Assembly (NCBI RefSeq): GCF_025698545.1
Contig: NC_068569.1
Coordinates: forward strand, 1,798,001-1,862,000
From: Gossypium raimondii
Lineage: Eukaryota; Streptophyta; Magnoliopsida; Malvales; Malvaceae
Reading direction: 5' to 3'
Length of the DNA stretch: 64,000 bases
Shown here: piece by piece, positions 1-13,318 of the stretch
Layout: every line of letters begins with the position of its first letter
Position numbering within the stretch: the first letter of the stretch is position 1
The notes under the pieces: generated by a model
Databases searched by the model: none
The model's input: only the letters and a program-made list of their open reading frames with translations
Told to the model about the DNA's origin: nothing
Translations under genes and position numbers: made by a program

Positions 1-74
1 ACATATGAAATAAAAGTCTACCCTTCCAAATATACGTCAGTTGTTGATCAAACAGTGGTGATTATGTGATTTAC

Positions 75-1331
75 CATGTCCTTGATTGGACATGCTGGTG
101 TTGTAAGCTCCAAACGGAAGGAAACCTGAAATGTGAAATTGAAACTAATTTTAGCAGGTGTGTTTTTTTCCAACTCTTTTTAGGGTATTTTACGGAAATC
201 TGCAAACATAATTTCTAAGTGACCTCTCCAGAAGCTTCATCAATGAGCAGATCTTTCACAAAACCACAGGTGACAATATCTGTTCCAAAGTCTGGATCAA
301 TGATTTGAGACAAGGCTTTTAATACATCACCTTCAGCTGTTCCACTTGATGCTGCTGAAGAACCAGCTGCCATCAACCAAATAAAAGTTTAGATGACTCA
401 AAACAAAATCCAGAGAACACCTTAAACAATAATGTTACTCCCAAGTCCTAGACCATAAAAGAAAAGGGGTTGCAAGGGTTTCCTTGTTCAAGCAATAACA
501 GCAAAAATGGCAACAAAATTACTAGATCAGTCCCTATGTCCTAACCTGATAGGATATTTTTATATAACTGCAAAGGATGGTAGACACCTATAGGAGTAAA
601 GCTTTACATAAATATTTTATTTATTAAAGTAATTATTTCACTTTAATTCAGAGACCAAATTAAGCATGCCCTGCATGGAGACATTCAAGCTTTACAAGAA
701 ATACAAACACAAATATAGGATATAGTATAATTTTCCAGAAAACGAATAGTAAAAAGACCCAAAACAAAAGAAATATAAACACAAAAACATTAAGCAAAAA
801 GCCAATATCATCCATTTTAAAGTCATTCCAAAAATTAAGAAAAACCAAATAGATAATCATGCTTCCCGCCAATGTTTTCAACTTGAAGAATCCCCCGGCT
901 TAAAAAGAAATGCACTATTCATGTTGGGTTTTTTCATAATAAAGGAAAACGAGGAAGTTTTAGCTTTCCTGTTCCTGGGTTTAACTTTGGATAATAAAAC
1001 GGAGTATCATTACCTTCAACTGAGGTAGCTTTTGTTGCACAGAAGCTAAAAAAGTTTCTTTTATGCGATACCCATATCGACCTTTCCAGCTTTTGAGGCT
1101 GAAAGGAACAATTGGCAGTTGATGATTGAAGACATTTCTCAAGTGAAAGCAATCCTACAATAAAGAAACAGAGAGTTTTAAGTAAAAACTGAAACTAGTT
1201 TCGGTAGTTGTTGCCAGCATGAAGCTTATGGTTTAAAAAAAGAAAAAGAAAAAGAAGGTACCTCCTTTTGAATTTCGGTCTGAAGTTTGAAAGGAGAGAT
1301 GTGGCCAAGATGGAGCGTGGAGAAGTTGCAT
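75..1331 (-). CDS. HCF101: HCF101-type plastid Fe-S scaffold P-loop protein, 5' part (runs off left edge)
   Basis: HCF101 is a plastid MRP/Nbp35-family P-loop ATPase that delivers [4Fe-4S] clusters, needed for photosystem I and ferredoxin-thioredoxin reductase. Coding exons read on the minus strand: 1262-1331, 1014-1154, 224-366 and 75-125, each bounded by GT/AG. Phases join without a break: 70 nt, then 141, then 143 give exactly 118 codons, then 17 codons. The N-terminus starts MQLLHAPSWPHLSF and is rich in Ser, Thr and basic residues, like a chloroplast transit peptide. The MIP18/DUF59 domain begins in exon 3 with DVLKALSQIIDPDFGTDIV and continues in exon 4 with VSFRLELTTPACP, which agrees closely with Arabidopsis HCF101 as remembered. 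The P-loop and the C-terminal domain lie beyond the window edge. The start at 1331 is chosen because it aligns with the known N-terminus. Identity is secure; that it is a working copy is inferred from the intact frame. Confidence 0.93.
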
Positions 1332-2591
1332 TGTAGAGAAATACTGGGAAGGGAACCTCTCTTTTTTTCAGTGTTAGCAAAAAGAAAGCATAAGAAGTTA
1401 ATGGTCGGCCGTTGTGAGCCTCATGTTTCAGTTGTTCGAATGATAATAAAAATTAATGGTTCAAAATCTCATCTTTCTGGACCAAAACGACAACGTTTCC
1501 AGTTGTTGACTTGTCCCACGCCCCATGGCCCATGACTGGTCTGGGAAACAAGATTTGAAAAAAGATTGCCCACCTGGTTTTACTTTTTGGGTAAAAGTAG
1601 GATGGAATAATCAAATTGCATTTACCTTTTATCTCAAAATTAATTTCGTAAAATATTGGAACTGTAGGTTAGCTGATTTTTAGGCTTAGGTATTTTGTTT
1701 AGTTAGGTTTTTTTACACCGAAAAGAAAATTGTATACTAAATCATAAAATAAACTGATTCGTATACAAAGAATACAAAATATAGAAAATAAGAATTCACT
1801 TTGAATCCGAATGAAATATATATTATTGTTATATTATTGTTCCCAGATATCTCAATTGTCAAATTCGAAGCAATTGCCCTCTTTTGTTAACTGCTAACTA
1901 ATAGTAAAAAGGGCCTTCACAGTTACATACATTTGGACAAACCTGTATTTTTCTTTAATGCATTCAATTCATTAACAGCCATCTTCATTTACGTTGACTT
2001 CAATGAACTACGAAACCCCAAAAGCTGAGTTACATTCGGTCACTCATCAGCCCCCTCAAGAACGGTATCCTGAAATGTGGTTTACATGGTTTGAACAAAA
2101 AAAACCTCTCCCTTAAAAGAGGCATTTTCACAAGTATCAAGGCCTGATAGGTGCTCATATACATCTTGGAAGCAAAGCATACACGAGGACAACCAAATTT
2201 CTAATAAAATTGGAGAACAAATATGTAACTGAATAAAATTCAAGATTAATTCATATACCCTTCATTGAATTTCAGAAGGCAATATCAAAAGCATCCATAT
2301 AAATACATATATATTTTTATCCATGCTTAAAAAGTCTACTGCTTCAAAAGTAACTAGGATGTTTTAGGAAATGAAAGTTGCCTTCTACAAAGATGAAATC
2401 TGACGTACGTACCCCAAGGGCAAGGCCCCTGTGGAACCAAATACAAAGACCCACCTTCAGAAAGTGATTAGGTAAAACTGAAAAATGCCTGTAAAAGGTT
2501 GGTGAAACAATCAGGGGGAAAGTGTATCGCAAGAGAAAAGAATAATCATGAAGCAAATTGACATTCTTGTTTTAGAATGGCATGCACTAAT
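1332..2591. other. Intergenic: HCF101 upstream region and VIL1 3' flank
   Basis: This stretch lies between the start codon of the HCF101-type gene and the stop codon of the VIL1-type gene; both are on the minus strand. It must hold the HCF101 promoter and leader and the VIL1 3' UTR. I see no convincing ORF: the short open frames at 1287-1535 and 2344-2556 lack family features. A CT-rich leader-like patch is not obvious, and no TATA box could be assigned with confidence. Confidence 0.5.
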
Positions 2592-5500
2592 TTAGTGCCA
2601 TAGCTTACTACAAAATCCATTTCGAGGCCTCTTGCTAGATATGATATCTGAAAATGAGTCAACTAACTGCCCTGCCAAGCTACTTGGATCATCGATCAGT
2701 GTTTGAATGAATGTGTTGACCACCCTGCGTTCTTGCTCTGTTGACCTCAAGCTAAACCATGTTAGTAATTTCAGTCTGAATTCCTGGTTGATATGACCCT
2801 CGCATTCTAGTGATCTGATTACCTTAACACAGTACTCGAAATTCTCATCCAAGGAACCTGAATCATTGGTGATTCGGAATGGCGAGCCATTTATAAGAGT
2901 ACTATCACAGTCATGTGTCTCTTCATTTGAGTTTGCTGCTCTTTTCCTGCACAACTCGGTATGAGAATCCACAGCAGGCACTTCCCCTGTCGCCCCATTA
3001 GTCCAGGTCTGGGAATCTCCACTACCATGTGATCTTGCTAGCCTGTTCTTCTCTATTTCAAGCGAAGCAGCATCGTCATCCGCCTCCACAGCCAGCTCTA
3101 AAGTGCAACCATTATCTTCATCCCTCGAGGATTCAAATGGAGGAGTTAGTTCTTCATTTAGATCAGGTACTGAGACAACATTTAAGTCAAGTCCACGTGA
3201 AACAGATGGCATATGATCCTCTTCTCGAGTTTCAGGCTTAATATTTTTTATTGCTCCACAGCATTTTTCTATATCAGCACTGCAAAATCCTTCAAAGCAG
3301 CCTTGCTCTTGAGCTAAAGCAAGACGCAGGATTTTCCCAAGGTCTCGAACTTTAAATCCAGAAGAACCAACTGCTGTGAGCTCCTTCGAACTTCCTTCAG
3401 TAAGGTGATTCACATTCTTCTGACACATCACAGCTGCTGAAGTAGGATTCTTGTGAATTATCTCTACACTCTTGGTGAAACATTTAGCCTCAGAATGGCC
3501 CAAATCACCCGCCTCAGTGTAAGAAACAATTCGAAATGTGTACTCAGTACAGGGCTGCAAATTAGATATCAAAATCCTTCTCTGAGTTCTTGGAAAGATG
3601 GAACTAGGTTCTTTTGTATGTGTCTCATCTCTACTCTTGAAATACCAGAGCTTATAGCCCTTAATATCATCAGATGATGCAGTAGACAGCTCAATTAGAA
3701 TAATTACAACAGATGACGATGTCACTTCTTCAAATAGAAACCTGCAAGCAGCAGGACGTGAATCTGCCCAAAAAAGGGGAAAAAGAGTTTCTCATTTTAC
3801 TAACTTTAAATAACCAATAAGAAATAAAAGAAGTCATTGTTATCCTAACCTTGGCACTTTGGGTTAGTATTAGACATGGTCACCAGCCATTCATTTGCTT
3901 TTTCAATTGCAAGTGAGCATAGTTTCTGTATGTCACCGGCAACAGAAAGCCGGCTTACTATTCCCCGAGCCATTTTAGCAGAAACTCCATTTACAGGGCC
4001 CACTTCTGTTTCTAGTTTGGCCTTTGCATCTTTCACAAACTCATGCAGTTCTGTAAAGCGAGAAGTCTTATCTAGGAGCCTGTAACTCAAGTATATCCTA
4101 TAACAAAGTACATCCAGGCGGCGAGCTTCCCTAGCTATCATTAGCTGCTTCTTCCAAGATCTGCCATGAGCAAGTAAATGATATCAATTCTATCAGCCCA
4201 AAGCTAAAAAACCTAAACCAGATATAGAGAGATAACAGTTTAAAATTTTCTCTGAAACCTGATTCGTCACATTGCAATCATTTTCCAGATATAGAGAAAT
4301 AACAGCTTTGGCAGATAAAAACAGCAGTTTTTAAGGTTTGGGAGAGAACAAAACAGCAAGCAGAATGAGGCATGAACTGCAAGTCAATTACTTACCCGAG
4401 TATACCTGAAACTTTACCACAAGAAGCACAACAATAGCTACCATCTAGTTGCATCAATTGTCCAAGATCAACAACCCCCACCTTCTCACGTTGAAGAGCA
4501 CATTCAATATGGCATGACAACCCACAATAATCTCCCTCACCAGATTCAGAGGAACATACCAACCAAAGACTTGGGTCCTTGTTGTCATCAAATAAGTGAC
4601 AGATACAACAGGAGCATCTCTTACAAAATGTGTCATCTATGGAAAGAATAGCTCTGCAAGCAGAATTTTTACATATCCATGAGCTAGAAAATCCATGGTC
4701 TGAAGACTGCTCAGTAGCTGGGAGCACCCTTATTGGGTTCTCCCCCTTTCTGTTTTGCTTCCTAGCAGAAGACTGACTGTTGGCAGTGGATGAAACCTTT
4801 CTCAAGTCAGGCTTTTTGATGATCTTGTTACCCGACTTTACAACTTCAGACATTTTGCTCTTTGAAGAAGCTGAACTTTTCTTCTCTTTATGAAAACAGG
4901 TTCGAAGAAGCTCCTTTCTTGGACCAGACTTCAGGAATTCTTGCAGGAGTTCTGGACTTCTCGAAGCATCATCTGAATGGCCATGTTTCTCTGGAGTACT
5001 TTGCACACTGGAAGAAAGACTTTGTATGCCAGAAACTGCACAGAGAAAAGATAAATGAGAAATTCTTCGGTGGGGTACAAGATACTTGGTAAGAACTAAA
5101 ACCAAATATTTAAAATGAAAATTCCAAAGACAGTATTCAGGACAAAAAGTCAACTAATATTGGGGATAAATCCTGTCATGAATCTGTGTTCTGTGCCAAC
5201 AGGCATGAAACATAACAATTTCTTCCTGCAAACCCCATTCATGAGCCCTTTTTCTCAATAACAAGTTGTCCGAGATGTATGGCGATCATTTTGGCTATAC
5301 ATACTACTTGAATCTATCTCAACCCCTCAATATGTGTATCTCTCAAAACTCAGCCCTTTAGAGAACTTCTGAACTATTGGAAAAAGTTGCGATAGAAGTT
5401 GGTATCCAAACTCATTATCTAAATTCACTATTTATAGCTGCCAATAGGTTCTCAAAAGGCAAAAATCTTGATTGAAAGGAAATTAAACTGCAAGATTTTA

Positions 5501-7592
5501 ATAGGGATGCATGCAAAAATATTGAGGAAAAAAAATGATAAAAGAATACCATATCTAAACAATGTTGTGCAATATTGATAATTAGGCTACTACAATGGCT
5601 AGAAAAGAAAGGAACAATAACAAAAAAGGAATCAGCCCACATTAGGCTGCTGAACATTCATGTGTTACTACAATTTTCATTAAGGATTAGCATCCAAGAT
5701 CAGTTGATGATTTGCAATGCATCCAACTTCCACCCAAAAATTAAGGGAGAAAGGAAGATGTAGGAAAAAGAAAATCCTGTCTGGTCCATCTTCTCAAAAT
5801 ATTTATTGAACAAATTTTCCTAATCAAACTAGAATTATCTGCAAGCATCTGGAACATGTCAAATCTTGAAGATCATATCATGTTGCAATGCAACAAAAGA
5901 AAGAAAAAAAAATACAGAAACAACTTTAAATAGGAATATTTGATAGCATCCAAGTGAGCTAGATGTTCCTTTTATTTAGTAATATTTAGAATAATGTATA
6001 AAATAATAAAAATCATGAAAAGAGAAAGTGTGCCTTATCAAGGATAGAATCCAACAAAAAAAGAAATCACATCTCTTAAAGTTGAAAAAAAAAATGGCAG
6101 CAACATGCACCGGTCTGTTACAACAAAAAGAGTTGCTATAAAAGCTAATTCTATTATATACAAAATTTTCAATCCAAATGAAAATGATCAGGCACCAGCA
6201 GATACCTGATAGACAGCAGATCCTTCTATATAATGGAAGGAATGAGAAAAGGAAAACAAGTTATAAAACTTTAACAATGAAAGAGCATCCAGGGAAGAGG
6301 CTGCAGCAGAGGCTCGCGGCGCAGCACGGTTAAGTTATTCAAAATAGTTAGGGTTTCAAAGAATCCCTTATGTCTTTATACTCCACAAAGAAAAGATATC
6401 TATTTGGACTGGGTTTTTATTGGACTGGATCAGGTCATGTAAAGATCCATATGCAAAAAGTCAATGGTTCAAACTATTGTTCGAGTCGAATTAGTAACCT
6501 GATAGATGACGAATATACCCAATTAACAGTTTGAGAACATTCAACCAAAAATAGAATAATAGAGAAAGATTTAAGCAGATTACTAGTAAAAACAAGTGAC
6601 ATTAAGTTCCTGGTAAAAATGCATACCTTCAAACTTTAAATTAAATAAAAAAGAAAGGTGAGTAAGTTATTTTCATGGAATTACCAGGAAGAAAATCCTC
6701 CAACTCAACGTGGCAAGAACCTAAATGTAGCCAAATCTATACCCACCCTTCTTACTCCAGCAATCACCAATGTGTCTGTGGTTGGTTTGATTCATCCACC
6801 GATGTCATTACTGTATCTTGTTTAAAGGGCAATTTAAAATTCTGGTTTGGCATTAAAATTAGTCAGGATATTTTTCCCTCAAAAGCATGGAACTTACTGG
6901 GAATGTAGAAGCATTTGTCAACACAAAGGTTCAAGATTAATTTAGTCAACATGGAAGGAACAGGCACATTTATCATACAATATACCATAAACCTAATGCA
7001 GAGAAAAATGTGAAGAAAAAGAGGGTTCAACGGCATAATTAAATGATGGAACGTGGTAGTTCATGCTATAAGTGATGGTTTAAGTAATTAATTTTACTGA
7101 AAGAGTAGAGTGTATTAATCATAGCCATAATTCAACCTGCAACATATAGCCATGGCAGAATATGTTAAATGATCTAGTAATAGAAATGAAAAAGGAGAAG
7201 GAATTCAGGGAGAACGGTGGAAACTGCATATATATATTAATGATGATTCTAAATTATTTCCCTCGCAAATAAAACATTTCATCAGCCTTGATTCATTTAA
7301 GTCCTGTAAGCACCTTATATAGCCTTCTACTAATCATCCAAGTTATAGAAAGTATCCTTTTTTTTTCCAATGTCCCGATTAAGTTCACGGTACTTCAAAC
7401 AACAATACCATTACAACATGAAGCTAGAGTGACATAACTATGTCATTATTCTGCGTGGACAAACATTCACTTCTAAGATCAAGGATTCAATAAGAAACAG
7501 ATACAGCAATAAAAGCAGATAGATATTAAGGATGAACAAAAAGCAAATATGAAGATCATACCTTTAGCAAGGTATTTATCTTCTAAATCCAT
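2592..7592 (-). CDS. VIL1: VIN3-like protein (VIL1/VRN5 type), PHD-FNIII-VEL chromatin factor
   Basis: VIL1/VRN5-type proteins are nuclear partners of PRC2 that promote H3K27me3, best known at FLC in vernalization. Coding exons on the minus strand: 7562-7592, 4396-5035, 3850-4160 and 2592-3763. Lengths 31, 640, 311 and 1172 nt sum to 2154 nt, giving 717 residues, and each splice phase joins exactly. The N-terminus reads MDLEDKYLAKVSGIQSL, diagnostic of VIL1. A Cys-rich, PHD-type zinc region spans about residues 132-217 (paired CxxC motifs and a CHIEC core), followed by the basic SWKKQL helix region. A fibronectin type III domain covers about 328-430, and the last 80 residues form the VEL interaction domain (FEYCVKVIRSLECEG). 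A leader intron and a 2.5-kb first coding intron precede the body. Nothing looks broken. The protein is somewhat longer than the roughly 600-residue Arabidopsis VRN5 remembered, mainly in the acidic linker before the VEL domain. Confidence 0.95.
5036..7561 (-). other. Large first coding intron of the VIL1-type gene
   Basis: This 2526-nt intron separates the 31-nt first coding exon from the PHD exon. The donor is AAAG/GTATG at 7561 and the acceptor TGTGCAG/TTTCTGG ends at 5036. It is AT-rich with no coding frame of note; the open frame at 6675-6908 has no recognisable domain. A short GC-rich patch near 6290-6335 stands out against the AT-rich background and could be a small insertion. A long first intron is of interest because VIN3/FLC-pathway genes often carry intronic control elements, but nothing specific can be read here. 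Confidence 0.8.
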
Positions 7593-7631
7593 AATTTAAA
7601 TGCCGAAACCCGCAAAGCTTAGCTCTTCCCC

Positions 7632-8481
7632 CTGTCAAAATTTAGAATTGTTGAACTCAGCATACCATAAAATACTTATCATCAATGCTAGACTAATTCC
7701 CTAAACCCTTCCACAATAATGAAACCAAATAAGGTAAAAAAATAAACAAAACAAAAGCAATAAAAGCTTTCCTACTGTCTGCATGTGGAAGAAATTTTCG
7801 TTTTTTTTTAAATCTTATCTCTCTTTTTCCAGTTTCTGCAATGCAGCTTACTATCAACCCAAAAGTAAAACAAGAATAGAAAAAGAAAATACATCACTAA
7901 ATAGCAAATCGACAATTAAAAACTTCGCACCAATAACAAAAATTACAATTTTTAATCATTAAAACAGCATCCGTGCTAAAAAAAGAAACCCTTTCCAGCT
8001 TTCCAGACCCAACAAAAAGATTTAAACATTTTCACCACATTTGCAAGCTCCATTCAACATAAGAAAGAAAAAAAAAATATTGCTTTATATCACGCAATAT
8101 TTAATAGAAATAAAAAAGAGAAAAAGTAAATAATAATAAATTCCAAGCAGAAAATGTTACTAAAAAACAAAATGACACCAATGCCTGTGAATTTGACATG
8201 AATAAGCTAAAGAAGAAAAAACACACAAATAAAAACGGAATAATAATTCAAAAATAAGAAAAATCAAATGTAGGATATAGAAAAGAGCGTAAATTTCAAG
8301 CTGTTAATGTACGAGAAAGAAAAAGGACCGTAGTTTGACAGAACCAAAAGGAAGTCAAGAAGAGAAGAGCCAAAATGAAACAAGGACGGATCTGAACATA
8401 TTTTAATTTAAAAAATCCAAAAAAAAAAAGAAAAAGAAAACGATTAAAAGAGAAAAACAAATTTAAGAGAAAAATAAATAC
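7632..8481 (-). other. Leader (5' UTR) intron of the VIL1-type gene
   Basis: On the minus strand a good donor (GAAG/GTATTTAT) lies at 8481 and an acceptor (TTTTGACAG/GGGG) ends at 7632, 40 nt upstream of the start codon at 7592. The 5' side of the donor (about 8482-8700) is CT/GA-rich, like a plant leader exon. The intron is inferred from splice consensus and from the position of the first coding exon; transcript data are not available. Confidence 0.6.
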
Positions 8482-8700
8482 CTTCGTATAATGGGGAGGA
8501 ACCTAGGGTTTTAACGAAGCCAAACAAAAAAAAAACCCACCAAAAAAATAGAAGAGGAAAAAAAAATAAAGCTCTTTTTTTTTCTTTGAATCCAAACAGA
8601 GAGAAAGAGAGAGTATCTTCTTCGTTGTGAGTTGGATTTTGAAGAGAGATAAGAGAAAGCTTGTACGAGTTGCTAACGCTTTGGAGGTAAAAAAGTTCAG

Positions 8701-11700
8701 CGGAATTCACGCGCGAATGAAAGCGCGTTTTATTCGTTTGGTATTTAGTAGTGTTGGGTTATGGTTGTGCAGAAAAAGTACGCTAAAACACTGTTGCTTT
8801 TTTTGATTGATGCGTGGTTTAACAGTTACCAGCTTGGCGCGTGATTGGTTGCATTTATCAGTAGGGTTTGTTGGCAAAAAAATTAATGATCGAATCAAAA
8901 TCTTTGGACGTTTAGAACCGTTGGATCAAATGATGGCTAACCAATTTTGTTATTAAACTGTTGACTAAATGTTAATTGATTTTTAATTACTGAACCATTA
9001 AATACTATGCGGTAGGGCTCAGAGAAAAGAATCCTGGAAACGTAAAATCTCGAAATCGTAGTGTTAGATTCTTCTGTTTGGATTATCAGATCATAAATAT
9101 TACAGTTTTATTATAATTATTAATAATTTATTCAACTTGAAATTTATTTTTTATTAAATTTTGTATAGCACTTAATTAATTTAAAGATAAAAAATTTAAA
9201 ATAAATTATAAAAAGAAGTATCATTGTGGGATATCATGAATTTAATGTAACTTCCTATGATTTAGAACGCAAATAAAAGCCCTACACGTCGCGATGGAAT
9301 CTTCAAAGTAATGCAGCGGAAAAAAAAATCAGTCAACAAAAAATTGCCACGTCAAAATAGGAGATGAATTTGATAATTGTATATGAACGGTACTCTATTT
9401 ACAACATTATGCTCCTTTGCAGTAATAATGGAAAGGTTAAGTGTACTCGGTAATTATATTAACATTGGATTTATTTTTTTAAACTAATCTTTAAATTTAG
9501 TAATTATTTTTACATTAGAGTATGATTTTTTTGTTTGAGTTAGTCTTTGATATTATATTTAAAACTTTAAAATTCATATTTAATGTGAAAATAATCGTCA
9601 AGCTTATAGACTAACTTGGGTAAAAAAAATTCATACCCAAATTTGTGAGCAATTGTCTAATTTATACAATAACCATTATTAAATTTAAAAATTAACTAAG
9701 GCCAAAAAATTTAGATTTCAATATAAAAATCCAGGTCTTCAAACAATAATTTAACCCTTGCAGTAAATTAGACTAATATCACCTCAATTACAGCATATTC
9801 TGAAAGTTTTTTTTTTTTTTTAACTTTTCTAGCTGCGCGGATTATTTGGAATGTAAAGTGGTTGGGAATCGAGAAGTTTCAAAGTAAGACCGAGTCCAAG
9901 GATCTGTTTATTTCATGGTGTTGAAAAACATTGACACTTTTTTATTGGTCTTAAGAGAAAACTCTAGTTAGCTAACCTCCACAACAAGTATTTATATGTT
10001 GGTGCATTACTAAAAAAAACCCAATTGATTTAAATTTTAAGAGAAGATTGGGGGGGGGGGGATTTGTGGTCATATTTCCGATGAAAGATTCGGTGATGGC
10101 TAAAGTAATAACAATCTAATCATAGCATGCCTGTTTGTCTTGCTATATTACAGTGTGTGTTGTTTGTGTGCAAGACCTTCAATGTTCAAAAAGCCAATAT
10201 AGCTTAGCCCCCCAACTGCGCAGCAATTTCAGCTAAGCTGCATGTATTTTGCTGTATCTTGGTAGACATAAAGTTGTTAGATTTATAGACACCCAAATTC
10301 GCAGTCTAAATGGCTTTGCCGAAGGGGGAAAAGGAAAAGAAGACAAGAAGCAGTAAACCGCTGACCCAAGTCTGCAAAAGAAGCAGTAAATCAATAACTA
10401 CAGAGAATTGCACATGTATATATATGCATGCCCTACTTGTGATTTGTCAGTTTTACTTTAGTTGAACAATGAACAACATACATAAACAACAGTTTGTAGC
10501 TCAGCATTCAATGTAGTTATATTAAGAGTCTTGATTACAGCGTTTAATGCTAATTGTCATATTTGAAGAAAAACTTTGTAGTAAAAAAAGAGATGATTAT
10601 AGCAAGTAGATGAAAAATGTGTTTTTATAAGAAATGTTTGTAATATACGTTTGAAAACGAGTATTTCCATCATGAAAAGCATCGACTATTTTATGAAAAG
10701 AGGAATAGATAAAGTAAGTATGAACGGAGGTGATTCAAAAATAAATAAATTTTTAGTTCAAATTCAAAAATAAAAAGTTTGATTATTATTTACTCCAACT
10801 CAAGCTATCAAATAAGTTAAAAGAAATATTTCAGAAAAATAATATTCAATTTGATTTCTACTTCTACGGACCGACCTGGTCAAAACCCACCCAATCCCAT
10901 TTTTCATAAAAAAAGATTTAAAATAAAACTATTGGAATGAATCAACAATTACAAGCAAATGTTCTTTTAAATTATATTTTAATTAATTTCGAAATTTCCA
11001 ATTTTATTTTTAATTAATAATCAACTCTGGAACGGTCTATCTCAAATACCTCAATCGATTGTATTTAATTTTAAGAAATTCAAGCCTCGAATTTTATGTT
11101 TGAATGGTGGGTAAATTATTTGTTAAAATTAGGAGTTGAGATTTTTCCATTTATGCTTCAGTTTAAACAAATAAATAAACAGGGTAAATATTTATTAAAA
11201 CCGGTTTCCCCAAACAATGATTTCCAGATTCTATCCCTCTTTTCTCACATGCCAACCATAAATACCATTCATTCCTTTCCAGCTATTCAACCACCCTTCC
11301 CCTTCCATTCCAATCTATTTTTATATCCATCAATTATTACCATCCCTTTTTTGTCCTGGCAACTTCTTGTTAAGACATGCAAGTTCAACATTAATGAACT
11401 TGTTGATTTTGCTGCCAAAACCCAGCCATCTACATCACATTTCATAACGTAATTTAATTTTAACAGATCTATGCACATTGACACCATGCACAAGGTAGCT
11501 GTTGCAAAGAAAAATGAACAGCTGGAGAAAGGGAGAATTTTTGCAGACCTAGTTTTAACTTTAAGAAACATCCACACGACACCGTAAATGATGGGATCAG
11601 CACTACTGCATAAATCCGTGGTAATAAAAACATGCACGGGAAGATAACGTTAATTGTTCTATCGATTTAGTCTTAGATCCAACAAACATCTAAAGATCAC

Positions 11701-13318
11701 AAAGGACTTGTTTAGTCTTAGACGAGACAAACATTCCTACGATTACAGAGCACATACGTAATAACTTAATTGTTGCCGCAAACTGAGAAGCCCTGTGAAA
11801 GCAAGAAACAGAAAACTAGTATGTTATAAAAACTTGAAAAGTAACTAAAACCAGTAATTTTGCACTTCATGCCAAATTCCAAGATAAATATATATATGCC
11901 AAACCGTCAGCCCGAATAAAACAAAATCCATTCGATGATATCTGTAGCACATTGATGCAAAACACTATGAAGCATGGTTTCTTAACATGGATTGAAATTT
12001 TATTGTGTGCAGTGTGCATGTCATGGTAATATCTTATAGGATAAAGCTTATGTTAGAGATGAAACCATATAGTTTTATCCTCCTTGCTCTGAAACATCTA
12101 ACTTTTTGATATTAGCATCTTTGAAGACAAAGCTTAATCAAGTGAAGCGCAAACAAAGTCGGCCAACGAGATATGCCAACCACATCACAATCAAAATTTG
12201 AACCTGCCCAGATACTATATAAGAAATATCTCCTTTTACAATCATATATAACTTAATTTATGTTAGTGCGCTGATAGTCCTGTATTGAATACAATCCAGA
12301 GAAGTACACAATAACTTCCACGTCAATCTCAAACTAAACCTCTTCTTCAAAGTCTCAAAATAGATCCAAATGTCAAGTTTAAGATTAAAATATTAGTAAT
12401 GATACTGGAAATTCAATAGAATTTCACTTTCATTTTATAATCAAAGTACTCCTTCGGGGACGTTTAATAAGTAACAACAATCCTAAACTTCGGATAATCT
12501 TATTGAACAAGATATATATTCGTAATTGCATTTACAAGCCTAAATAAGTTTAATCTAAATGCATCAGCTAGGTCTACAATCTATGTTAATCTACTCTTCA
12601 ATTTTCTTAAAGGTACCTGTGTCCAACACCCGTATAGGATGCATATCAAGAGATGGGTATGGAGATATTAACCTCAAAATACATGAAAAACATGCAATCA
12701 AATCAACATACCCGTATCCGAGTTACATAGGCTATACAAGAATGCAGGCAATGTACATCACAGTTTTCAGATTACTAAGTTATGCATATTAAGAAAATCG
12801 GGAAAATAATTTCCTAATGAGAAAGTGCCGTTGCAATAAGAGACAAAGAACAACATAATCCCAGACAGAAAAGAAAAATTAAAATAATCATCACAGCAAA
12901 CAACTCTTGATGTCTAATCATTACTATATTTTAGCAATTGACAACATCTTCGATTAAAGAAAGCCTCATCAAACTACATACTACATACCATATATTTTAA
13001 ACATATTCAACATGAAGCAAGAAAATCTCAAATTAGACAACGAAACCAATGATCCAAGGTTAAAGCTAATCCATTTAAATTGGCAGAGAACTTATAACCC
13101 ATTGTAAAAACTTCTATGTTAAAAACAGCCACATATCGTTTTCAAAGAAATTATTAAAAAAAAAAAAAAGAAGAAGATAGCACTGAGAAAGAAGCACCAA
13201 TTAGCATGTAAAACTTTATTTAGAAGCTTTTCCAACAAACAAATTAAAAGAAAGGAAACATGGAAAATTTTCAAAGCTCAAATATCAAACCTTTATTTTT
13301 CACTTTGGTTTTAGCTTT
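8701..13318. other. Intergenic, AT-rich, no recognised gene
   Basis: This 4.6-kb gap lies between the VIL1 leader and the DUF538 gene. It contains a 12-base G run at 10050-10061 and an imperfect foldback at about 9450-9735. The paired open frames at 11096-11452 (plus) and 11287-11637 (minus) have no recognisable domain. A stretch at 12612-12720 has alternating CCCGTAT/GTGTCC-like words of a kind dispersed in many dicot genomes. No complete gene, RNA gene or promoter could be supported. Confidence 0.5.
9450..9735. repeat. Imperfect inverted repeat (foldback relic)
   Basis: Two arms of about 110-130 nt match in inverted orientation with gaps. Shared blocks include TTTAAATTTA(G/A)TAAT, ATTAGA, GTATGA followed by a T run, and GTTAGTCTNT. 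The centre lies near 9600. The structure resembles an old non-autonomous DNA element, but the ends and the target duplication are not clear. Confidence 0.4.

Noticed and set aside
3029-3241. Plus-strand frames inside VIL1 exons (also 3453-3677, 3876-4085, 4862-5092)
   Set aside because: Antisense to well-supported coding exons with matching family motifs on the minus strand.
11096-11637. Overlapping 116-118 codon frames on both strands
   Set aside because: Low-complexity Phe/Ile/Ser-rich text, no domain, and mutual overlap suggests chance.
12559-12792. Frame with GTGTCC / CCCGTAT words
   Set aside because: The words belong to a dispersed non-coding motif common in dicot flanking DNA, not to a protein family.
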